The notes under the pieces were generated by a model. That model searched no databases. It was not told the DNA's origin and saw only the letters and a program-made list of their open reading frames with translations. 64,000 bases of DNA from NCBI GenBank assembly GCA_949592205.1, contig CATIUR010000001.1, forward strand, positions 71,591,559-71,655,558, given 5' to 3'. The stretch is from Helichrysum umbraculigerum. Lineage: Eukaryota; Streptophyta; Magnoliopsida; Asterales; Asteraceae. Position 1 is the stretch's first letter. Every line of letters begins with the position of its first letter. Positions 56,211 through 64,000 of the stretch are shown piece after piece. A program made the position numbers and the translations under genes.

Positions 56211-58985
56211 TGTGACACCCGTTAAATTAGGACTAGAAATTTAGTTCCTAATCATTATGTAATACATGTAGTTAGTGCTATGTATTAGACTAATTGTATG
56301 TATCAAAATATATATTGATGAATATATATATCAGTACTCGATTAGATTTAATCGTTCATTTTTAAATCGGCCGAATTCCGATTCAATTATACGGCGTTGG
56401 TAAAAAAATCAAGTAATTAAGTAACATGGAATTGTTATTTAATACCTTCATAATTATTATATATTATTTTGATAATATATTAAGTATCTCGTATCGTACA
56501 AATCAAACGTCCGCGACAAAACTATATATAAATAATGAATTATTATTGAAATTAATAATTATTATTTACATCAGATAAAATAAAACATATTTCGTTTTAT
56601 ACCTTCTTACCCAAACGCGACGAAACCAATTAATTTATATCCGTCTCTCAAACATAAAACAAAGATATATTTTTATATCTCACAAAAAGTATTTTTATAC
56701 AATACTTCAAATAAAAGTATAAACGAATTCATTTTTAGAAATTTATCAATTTAAAACATTTTACTACTTTTACGATCGGGTACAAAAACACGGGTCAAAT
56801 ATCACTCTGCGTGCACAATGAGGCTGGACAAGATCCACAAAATGTGGATCTTGCCCGTGCAATAATACTCCCTCCGTTCCCACTTCTTCTTCTTCTTTTT
56901 CATTTCATTCATCAATCTCTCAATCTCTCGGTTCTCTCTCAAAAATCGCACACCACAACAACAAGTAACAAGTAACAGATTATCATCATCATTTCGTGGA
57001 TCATCTTCATCATCCTCTTCGTTTTCATCATCATCACCATCTAAGCTCCATTTTAAAATTGTAAGGAATCGTTAACTTTTACTTTGTAATTTCGTATTTA
57101 AATACCTTGTATTATCATATAGTAACGTTAGAATAGATGATTGTTGGTTAATTTGCGGATTAGATTTGGTTTGGGTGATTTTTGGAACGACAGACTCGAA
57201 CCAGACCTCGGAATACGGTCGGATTCACGGGAATCCGGCGTATTCCCGCCCAGAAAACATGAACACGGCGTATTCAATGGAAGACGGCGTATTCCCGTTG
57301 TTTGCCATGAATACGGTCGGATTCATGGGAATCCGGCGTATTCCCTCTATTTTTCATGAATACGGCGTATTCAGACGAATACGGCGTATTCCCACCAAAT
57401 GCCACCAATCCGGCGGATTCAAGGGAATCCGGCGGATTCCCCCTTTATATTTCATGACCCGACAAATCAACAAACTAACCCTGCGAATACTAACTAAAAC
57501 AGAACGAATAATTTTTCGAAAACGTCGACGATTTCACAAGTTAAAACAGGGTAGCTTCTCGATGAAAAATTTATTATAACGGATTGAGCTCAAATTCGCA
57601 CGGTTATTCGAAAACAGCCAAATGATCAAAGCTAAGTACCTTAGCCTAGTCGGTTTTAGGCCATCCGGGGTCGTTTAGGGCCCGAAAATGGCATATTACT
57701 GTTTTCAGACTCGTACCAAATTTTGTAAATTATGAAATAAAGTGTAACGGATATACTGAACTTGATTAACAACTAAACTTATACGATACGACTATTACTC
57801 TAAACACATATACTTTTCTAAGTACAACAAATCATGCAAAATAATAATAGTTTGAAATTATTATTACAAGCCGTTACCAACGACCCGTATACATTTTCAA
57901 AACTCAAACCTAATCGACAACCAAAGTATTTGGGCATAACTAGTTGAGGGAACAACTAGCATAGATGGTCCGTAGAGTCATCTAATCAATCAAAACCTTG
58001 CGCGTTTAATACGCCTGACAGGTTCAATATCTAATCATTATCAAAACCTTGCGCGTCTAAGACGCCCTGCAGGTTCAGTCGTTGTAACGACATCAAATCA
58101 TTGTGAATCATCATAATTGTTGGCTAACAATTCATTAGGCTCAGGTGAGTCTCATAGCCCCTTTTTAAATGCTTTTACCTAGGGGTGAGATACATGCTCG
58201 TTTTGTTTTACATGTGAACGCAAGTATCAAATTATCACGTATGCTGCATGAGTTGTTTTCATCTAATCAATCAAAGTCCTCTGAAGCATAGTTCTGTTAA
58301 TATGATTTAGCGTGAATGTTAGTGTATGGTACCATATGGGATTGACAATCCCCGTCCGAGTTAGCAAGTACTAACCTGTCAAACGGACGCATTATCATTT
58401 GTTCAAACGTATGTTGATTAGGCATACGCATAGAGGCACCCTCGATCAGGCACTTGATTGTGATCCTGACCCCTCAGTTAAGCTCAGACTATGTGCTCAT
58501 GTTAGTTGTATCAATCTTTACTTATTTGTTTAATTACAAATATTCATGTGATACTCATTATCCAATTATTTACATGCTTTGTAAATCGAATCATTAAATC
58601 TTGCGGTTCACAAATCATATATTATCATATCAAACCTGTGAGCTCACCAGCTTTATAGCTGACCTTTTAGCATGTTATCTCAGGTACTCAGCAGTAAGTT
58701 GGACTGCCCATCAGGATACTGTAGCTCGAGTCGCATGCAATCATATAAACATCAAGAGATTTCCCTGCATTTCTATATTTTGCTTAAATTAGATATGTAC
58801 TAGAATCTCTCAAGTAGCTATGCGAACTCATCTTTTGTAAACCATATGTAGACTCTTACGTTAATCAATGTATTTGTAAAACGACGCATGTAGTGGTCGT
58901 TCATTATGTATCTTATGTGCTTTGTGTATTGATTAGTAGCACCCCAATGTATGCTTCCGCGAACAGTAAATTTGGGGGTGTTACA
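56211..58985 (+). mobile_element. Solo LTR of a gypsy family related to elements A and C
   Basis: 2775 bp, TGTGACACCC to GGGTGTTACA, flanked by perfect TSD TCCTT (56206-56210 and 58986-58990). There are no internal sequences, so it arose by recombination between two LTRs. A CT-rich presumed transcription start is at 56880-56945. The word cluster is at 57199-57448. The tail shares GAGTCGCATGCA, GTACTAGAATCTCTC, GCTTCCGC and AAATTTGGGGGTGTTACA with element A. It could lie in either orientation only if ends were ambiguous; the tail similarity fixes it as +. Confidence 0.9.
57199..57448. repeat. Word cluster GAATCCGGCGTATTCC
   Basis: Ten to twelve near-palindromic words: GAATCCGGCGTATTCC, GAATACGGCGTATTC, AATACGGTCGGATTC and AATCCGGCGGATTC. 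They are often in pairs four bases apart. CpG-rich and variable only at the centre, as if drifting around a dyad consensus. Confidence 0.88.
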
Positions 58986-58990
58986 TCCTT

Positions 58991-59002
58991 GCTCTGATAC
59001 CA
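58991..59002 (-). promoter_or_regulatory. Element E primer binding site
   Basis: GCTCTGATACCA, complement of the initiator-Met-tRNA PBS, two bases from the LTR at 59005. It fixes the minus orientation of element E. Confidence 0.85.
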
Positions 59003-59004
59003 GT

Positions 59005-59392
59005 TGTTAGTCCCCTAGGCGATCTTGATCGAGTCGAGCAATCCAATCGAAGGCGGAATCAACGATTAGATAATAACACTAACGAACGAATCAAACGAAC
59101 ACAATAATGAACAAACTTTACGTGTATTATTGATTGTAATCGATTAGCTTACAGAGAATTTCGACAAATTGCGTTTAGGGATTTTCGTCAACCCTAAAAC
59201 TGAATACGTAAAACGTATATATACAAAAGTGCTGGTTCCTGCGACATTAAACACAATGTCGCAAGCCCAGACCCTTGCGACTTAGCCCATGTCGCAAGCC
59301 CACAATATAATATCGCTAATGCGACATTGAAGCTAATGTCGCCAAACACAGAAAACATAAAACGAATTACAAATTCAACTAAGGGCTATGAC
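59005..59392 (-). repeat. Element E 5' LTR, outer end missing
   Basis: Matches 15721-16109 with about a dozen differences, then diverges after GGGCTATGAC at 59392. The last 31 bases present in the other copy (to ACCAACA) are absent. A deletion has removed the LTR terminus and the TSD, and joined the element to unrelated GC-rich DNA. Confidence 0.85.
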
Positions 59393-60383
59393 GTTGGAGC
59401 GGCGATTTGTAGCGGTGGAGCTGCGGCGGTGGCGGTGAGCGGCGGGAGGAGATGGAAAAACGACCACAGTTGGTTACGTCCGGTGGAGGCCGGTTCACCA
59501 ACGGTGGTGGTTCGCATATCAACTCTCCGGCCACAAAATTCGCACTCATTTTCCGGCCATAAAATTCGCACTCGTTTTCCGGCCACAAAATTCGCACTCG
59601 TTTTTCGGCCACAAAATTCGCACTCGTTTTCCGACCACAAAATTTGCACTCGTTTTCCGGCCACAAAATTCACACTTGTTTTCTTCGTTTTTTTCCGGTA
59701 TACGGTGACAGTGACAGTGGTGGGAGGAGGGTGGTGGCGGTGGAGCTGCGACGTTGGAGTTACAGGGGATGGTGGTGGTGGTGGTGGTGGACGGTGGTGG
59801 TGGTGGTGGTGGTGGTGGTGGTTGTGTAAATGTTTATGCAGAGAGAGAGAGAGAGATAGAGAGTTAGAAATGGTTTCTGTGTGTTATGTGAAAATGGATG
59901 AAGCAAATGAGTAACCCTTATCTTATTTTTGCATAAATTGCAAATTGGTCCCTTGCCTTCCTTGCCCTCCAAAATGACCATTCCCCTCTGATCTGAAATC
60001 CATTTATTACTCATAATCATTTATTTCTTAATAATCTTAAGTCAAACTTATCTTGAATACAACGGTACTAAAATTGATATTTTTCAATTTACATTAAATT
60101 CAACAAAAAGTTGACACTCAAAGTGGTACGTACTACGTAGAGAGTAATTGGTTTTAGAAGGATTATGAAGTAGGATTCAAAAAACACCCTCATGCTATAC
60201 TTAACAACGTGTATCCAAAATATTTCATTAACTCAACATATAGTGGTATAATTGCGTTTATATGAAATGCCTGATTTATTTATAACATAAACTAAGTATG
60301 ATAGTTCAAAAATTTTGAAATAGGTGCCAAAAATTCGACATATACCTTTGAGACTGGTTTAAGACATAATATATCTTCAAACT
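59393..60383. other. GC-rich tandem-repeat region, no supported gene
   Basis: 59393-59520 is GC-rich. 59528-59684 contains six units of about 26 bases (CCGGCCACAAAATTCGCACT plus CGTTTT). 59766-59824 is a GGT microsatellite and 59840-59862 a GA repeat. The 195-residue frame on the + strand is low-complexity translation of these and starts inside the LTR, so I reject it. 59914-60383 is ordinary AT-rich DNA, with a possible minus-strand polyadenylation signal (complement TTTATT at about 60271) for the next gene. Confidence 0.6.
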
Positions 60384-61460
60384 TTAATTTCTTGTGGGAA
60401 AAATGTCAATTTCAATCAAATTATCTTCTTCTACATAACGATCTAGTGAGATTTCAATTAGCTCCTCCCTATCATCTTCATCGTGATCGTCATCTTCATC
60501 TTCCCATTTGAATAGCACACCCTCTTGTGTTTCCCAATTTTCATTTATCGAGAAATCATTGTCAGACGAGCTATCCGTCTCACTTTCTGGGTAATACATT
60601 GACAAAGATGGATATCTTTCACATGATCTCACGACGTTTTTGTCACTAGATATATTGTGGTTTTCATTACTCTCTTGATCATCCTCTTCTTCTCCTTCAT
60701 ATGCCTCATATATGACATCTAATGGTGCTTTTATGTTCCATTCAAGTAACTTCAGTGTCGTATCCACTCGCTTTGAAACCTTTTCCATTCTTGTCTCTTC
60801 TTCTTCTTCATTCACTTGCGACGATTCCATGAAATTGGTATCTAGAAATTCCCATTTGTGGTAATATTCATCTTGGGAATTAGATTCCGAGCGTAAATCA
60901 TGATCAAATTCTACGTGCATTTGATTGGATTGTAGGTCCAAATAAGATGATGTACGCTTGGAATTTGCATGATTTTGAGTAGATTCAAGGCATGAATCCT
61001 CTTTAGCTTTGCATTCAACATGGGTTTGTGTTTGGTCTACAAAGTCAAGAAATCTTGGTTCCAAAGAACTCAATTCTTGAGCCAAGTCTAAATCATCAAT
61101 TGAACCCCTTTCATATTGGTTATCTTTGTGATCAAATAATCTTTGTTCCAAATAATCAAGTCCCTTTTCCGACCTCTCATTTGCAATTGAATTAGGAATT
61201 TTTGATACCTGGACGACAAGTTCATTTCTCGACGTCTCGTTTGCACCTAGCCTAAGAAGAGAAATGAGTATGATCGCGGTGGAATTCAAAATAGGGGAAA
61301 GAACAATTCTTAGGAAAAAAGATGGAGCATAGAGTAGAACTAAAGTATAAAGAGTTACATAGGTAGAGAATAGAGGGTGTGAAGAAAGAGATGAAAGTTT
61401 GGAGAAGAAATGATGAATTGAATTGATGAAGAATATTAAAGGAACGGAATTGAATTCCAT
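60384..61460 (-). CDS. Host gene: plant membrane protein with long acidic tail, unknown function
   Basis: 358 residues, single exon as seen, ATG at 61458-61460. The N-terminus is hydrophobic, with two likely membrane segments (about residues 32-51, TYVTLYTLVLLYAPSFFLRI, and 54-71, SPILNSTAIILISLLRLG). The rest is hydrophilic and probably disordered, with many Ser/Glu/Asp. The C-terminal third has a conserved-looking WNIKAPLDVIYEAYEGEEED, FKWEDEDDD and NLIEIDI. From memory such short N-anchored acidic proteins exist across eudicots without an assigned function; I cannot name the gene. It is the only ORF here without transposon character. Codon use is ordinary and no break is seen. The C-terminal motifs could be binding sites for a partner. 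Confidence 0.72.
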   Translation of the reverse strand: MEFNSVPLIFFINSIHHFFSKLSSLSSHPLFSTYVTLYTLVLLYAPSFFLRIVLSPILNSTAIILISLLRLGANETSRNELVVQVSKIPNSIANERSEKGLDYLEQRLFDHKDNQYERGSIDDLDLAQELSSLEPRFLDFVDQTQTHVECKAKEDSCLESTQNHANSKRTSSYLDLQSNQMHVEFDHDLRSESNSQDEYYHKWEFLDTNFMESSQVNEEEEETRMEKVSKRVDTTLKLLEWNIKAPLDVIYEAYEGEEEDDQESNENHNISSDKNVVRSCERYPSLSMYYPESETDSSSDNDFSINENWETQEGVLFKWEDEDDDHDEDDREELIEISLDRYVEEDNLIEIDIFPTRN

Positions 61461-61531
61461 TGGTTTGTTAGGATTTCAAGACAAGCATGGAAAGTAATCC
61501 ATTAGCAAGTGATGGTGTGCAAAAAGTGAGT

Positions 61532-61541
61532 TATATATACA
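61532..61541 (-). promoter_or_regulatory. TATA box of the host gene
   Basis: TTATATATAC on the + strand, read as GTATATATAA on the coding strand, about 75 bases upstream of the ATG at 61460. That leaves a short leader of roughly 45 bases after a start near 61505. Confidence 0.5.
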
Positions 61542-61549
61542 AAGTGTGA

Positions 61550-62044
61550 TGAGATTTGGAGAGCTTTTTAGGAGTGCGTAAAAGTAAGGCATGGAATAAA
61601 AAGGCTATACTTCTTTTAGAATAATGTTATCGAATCCATTAACCTTTTTACATGTTATATGTTAGATGATTCTGACCATTAAATTTTGAATATCTATTAA
61701 TGCCATGAAATTTGTTAACTATGAAATCCATCCCAGTTCCATCGTTCATGTTTTCAATGTCTTAAAATAATTGTTCATTTTCGACTTTGAACAATCAGAA
61801 AGTGTTTAAGTGAAGAATAATGAAATTCTTTATTGTTTAGCAATGTACTATTCAAAAACTATATGTATAATTGTAGTAGACTATTAAACCGAAAGGCAAA
61901 GTAATACAATCAACATCTTCGTTTCTTCTGCAAATCATTTCGGCTTCGTGCAAACCATCAAAAGAATTGCACGTTCCAGTGAGGGTCGAGGGAGCACCAC
62001 CGTTCCTGATTTCGAGCCTCATTCTCTCTATATCCATCATTCTA

Positions 62045-62083
<39 letters not shown>

Positions 62084-62962
62084 GTAGGGGATGGAGAGGG
62101 ACAAGAGGTATATGAGGTTTTTTTTTTTTTTTTTTTCTAAACAGAGAATCATGCATAAATTGTTGATGTATATATGTAAATATGTAATACTGTATTATAA
62201 TTTTGCAATTGAAAATAGTAGTAATGTAAAATATACTAGCACAATACACGTGTTATGCAGCGGAGTTTATACTTTATTATATATAGTGACTCAATAATTA
62301 TCGTATACTAGGATTATTTTTATTATTCACTGATGGATTACTCGTGATTGTGAGTTTGATAAAAGTAAAAGTATGGAAATGGAATTAGACAAATATGGAA
62401 GTATGGAAATGGAATTAGACAAATATAGAAATGTTGAGTCTTATTGTTAAATCTTTCTAAAAATAAAATAGCAAGATGTTTTTAGAAATAGAAATATAGA
62501 AGTATAGATTATTAATGAGAAAATAAAAATATAAACAAAATCATAAATGTCTAGTAACATTTAAAGGAGAACATTAAGCTTTTTGACAAAGCGAACATTA
62601 ACCATGATAATTTGGGTATCGAACAATTTAATTCCAACGACTTCAGAAAATCAAATCAAAATGAATATGATTTGATGAAAAGATACTAAAATACTTGAAA
62701 AAAGTTGTTTTACGTTTTAAGTTTCCTAAAAATGAGCTACAACCTAAAGAAGAATTATATTCGGGAATCGAACCTTACACTCCGCCACCTACTAAAGAAC
62801 GTAGTTAGTACGTAGCTGTTGACTCAAGATTTTATCTAAAGTAACCATGCATCACTCGTTATTATTTAATCACAAAAACATAATCATAATTTAAGAGAGT
62901 CCGAATCACACTGCACTTACAATCCATTACACTTGTGTATTTTGATTGCTTATTAGCTTTTT

Positions 62963-62965
<3 letters not shown>
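61550..62965. other. AT-rich intergenic DNA with microsatellites
   Basis: Upstream of the host gene. An (AAT)n tract is at 62045-62083, a T-run at 62120-62137 and a duplicated 30-base block GTATGGAAATGGAATTAGAC at about 62372-62425. A 62-residue frame on the minus strand at 61852-62040 is open, but I recognise nothing in it and do not call it. Confidence 0.5.
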
Positions 62966-63007
<42 letters not shown>

Positions 63008-63009
<2 letters not shown>

Positions 63010-63561
63010 TAGTGATCAAGAGGGAATTGCCTTTTTGGGGGGGAAGCGTTAGTATGCATCAAGAAGCATATTACAATTATCAATCAAAACGTCAACAAAA
63101 AATTATTTTTATTGGTAAATAGTAATCAAAATCGATACTATAAAGAATATTTTAACGAATGAATTTCATTTTTAAGTCATAACATTAATTGATGAATATT
63201 TATTTAATAAATTGTTAATATACAGTGTGATGCATATTAACTAATATGCATCGCGATGCATATTAAAACTTCACATTATTTGAAAGATATTTTTATTGTT
63301 AATATGCATCACAATGCATATTAACTAATATGCACCACGATGCATATTAACGGATTTGGATCTAATATTCATAAATCGATATTATAACTTGAAGAAAGAA
63401 CTTATCAAGGAAGCTTAACATTCATAGCATCGATTCTGATTAACATTTACTAAATTTCAGTTTGCTTTTTTCGAGATTTGTATGGGTGAAGGTAATATGC
63501 TTCCTGATGCATGCTAACGCTTCCCCCCTTCTCCCAAAAAATGCACTTCCCTCTGGATCAT

Positions 63562-63565
<4 letters not shown>
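63008..63565. mobile_element. MITE-like inverted-repeat element flanked by (TA)n
   Basis: The left end GGTAGTGATCAAGAGGGAA and the complement of the right end (TGGAATGATCCAGAGGGAA) pair over about 70 bases, including GGGGGGAAGCGTTAG and TATGCATC. TA microsatellites abut both ends (62966-63007 and 63566-63601). No coding capacity in about 560 bp. The interior has two near-identical palindromic blocks (about 63228-63275 and 63303-63352) built from ATGCATATTAACTAATATGCA. It resembles Micron-like elements described in TA microsatellites of rice, or a Tc1/mariner-type MITE with TA target (inference). Confidence 0.7.
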
Positions 63566-63603
<38 letters not shown>

Positions 63604-63719
63604 ATTATTATGCCCTTGTTTGCACTTTCATTTAATCAATTAGATAAGATTTGTTGATTCATTTAATCTAAACTATAATACAATTAACATTTTTTAGAAA
63701 CATTAGATGGTTTGTAGTA

Positions 63720-64000
63720 GGGCTGTTCACAGTTCGGATAAAACCGGATTATCCAATTGGATAACTTGGATTGGACCATATGGTTTGGATAATTGGATTT
63801 TTGGATCGGTTCGGATCAAAACCAAACTTATTATTTTGGATCACGGATTGGTTTTGGTTTGTAAATTACAAACCGGATTATCCAAAAAAACCAAATAACA
63901 AATAAATACTTATTTTTCATTCATTATATGTATACATGCACATACAAAATAGTTTACTAACTTATTAATATTCTATAAATATCCAAATATAATAGGTAGT
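63720..64000. mobile_element. Possible hAT-type or similar MITE, start only
   Basis: From GGGCTGTTCACAGTTCGG the sequence is made of repeated GGATAAAACCGGATTATCCAA, TTGGATAA and GGTTTGGAT words, able to self-pair. This style (GGGCTGTTCA start, CGGATTATCC interior) is recalled from short plant DNA transposons. The right end is outside the window. A 63-residue frame on the + strand is a by-product. Confidence 0.4.

Larger units (their letters stand above)
15721..59392 (-). mobile_element. Element E: old Sirevirus-type Ty1/copia element, split by four later insertions
   Basis: The same LTR lies at 15721-16140 and 59005-59392. The complement of the PBS (GCTCTGATACCA, 58991-59002) is next to the right LTR, so the element runs right to left. 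In element order: LTR, leader with the solo LTR inserted, gag N-part, Tat-like fragment, pol interrupted by element D, a long spacer, the accessory ORF interrupted by element B, a PPT and the second LTR. Removing the insertions leaves roughly 9.8 kb, normal for a Sirevirus. The LTR copies differ at about a dozen positions in 388 bases, and every ORF is broken, so it is the oldest layer here after F. Confidence 0.85.

Noticed and set aside
59327..59914. 195-residue + strand frame, GC-rich
   Set aside because: Starts inside the element E LTR and is composed of CCGGCCAC repeats and a GGT microsatellite; low-complexity by-product.

Overview
This window is plant nuclear DNA, and about nine tenths of it is nested LTR retrotransposons. 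The pol families, PBS types and LTR styles are those of a eudicot. The accessory ORF downstream of two copia pol genes matches, from memory, a family that is very abundant in Asteraceae genomes, so a daisy-family plant is my inference. The only convincing host gene lies on the minus strand at 60384-61460.

Layout from left to right. (A) 1-9314 is a very young gag-only Ty3/gypsy element on the + strand. Its LTRs are 1-2773 (cut by the window edge) and 5792-9314. Between them are a gag gene and a second small ORF with a coiled coil and a zinc knuckle, and there is no pol. (F) 9315-15720 is an older Athila-type element with a decayed LTR tail, an LTR, a tRNA-Asp-type PBS, gag and protease remnants. 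(E) 15721-59392 is an old Sirevirus-type copia element on the minus strand, blown open by later insertions. (B) 17210-37894 is a second Sirevirus-type copia element (minus strand, TSD TCCAT) inserted in the accessory ORF of E. (C) 20175-29011 is a gag-only gypsy element (minus strand, TSD GATTG) inserted in the accessory ORF of B. (D) 44911-53371 is an almost intact Tekay/Del-like chromovirus (+ strand, TSD GCAGT) inserted in the pol of E. A truncated Tat/Ogre-like 3' end lies at about 53450-55280, and a solo LTR at 56211-58985 (TSD TCCTT) sits in the leader of E. From 59393 onward there is a GC-rich tandem repeat, the host gene, microsatellites, a MITE flanked by (TA)n and the start of a possible hAT-like repeat.

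Hand comparison of LTR pairs gives a consistent age order. E differs at roughly a dozen sites in 388 bp, B at roughly a dozen in 689 bp, and A, C and D at only 2 to 5 sites over 1.9 to 2.9 kb. Inner insertions are younger than the elements they interrupt.

The most unusual signal is not a gene. Almost every element carries its own short sequence word, repeated many times in clusters in non-coding DNA: TGTCGCA/TGCGACA in A, TGCGACGTC in C, TGCGAC/GTCGCA in E, CAGTGNTAAC-like in B, CCGGCGGGT in D, GAATCCGGCGTATTCC in the solo LTR, and CCATACGGCGTATGG in the Tat-like LTR. In the two copia elements the word recurs in the LTR and in the spacer just before the accessory ORF. One testable idea is that these are binding sites for an element-encoded, sequence-specific factor, by analogy with the VANC anti-silencing proteins of VANDAL transposons. 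RNA packaging or dimerisation structures are the main alternative. Element C also carries an array of about eleven tiny hairpins, each with a different stem, in its leader.
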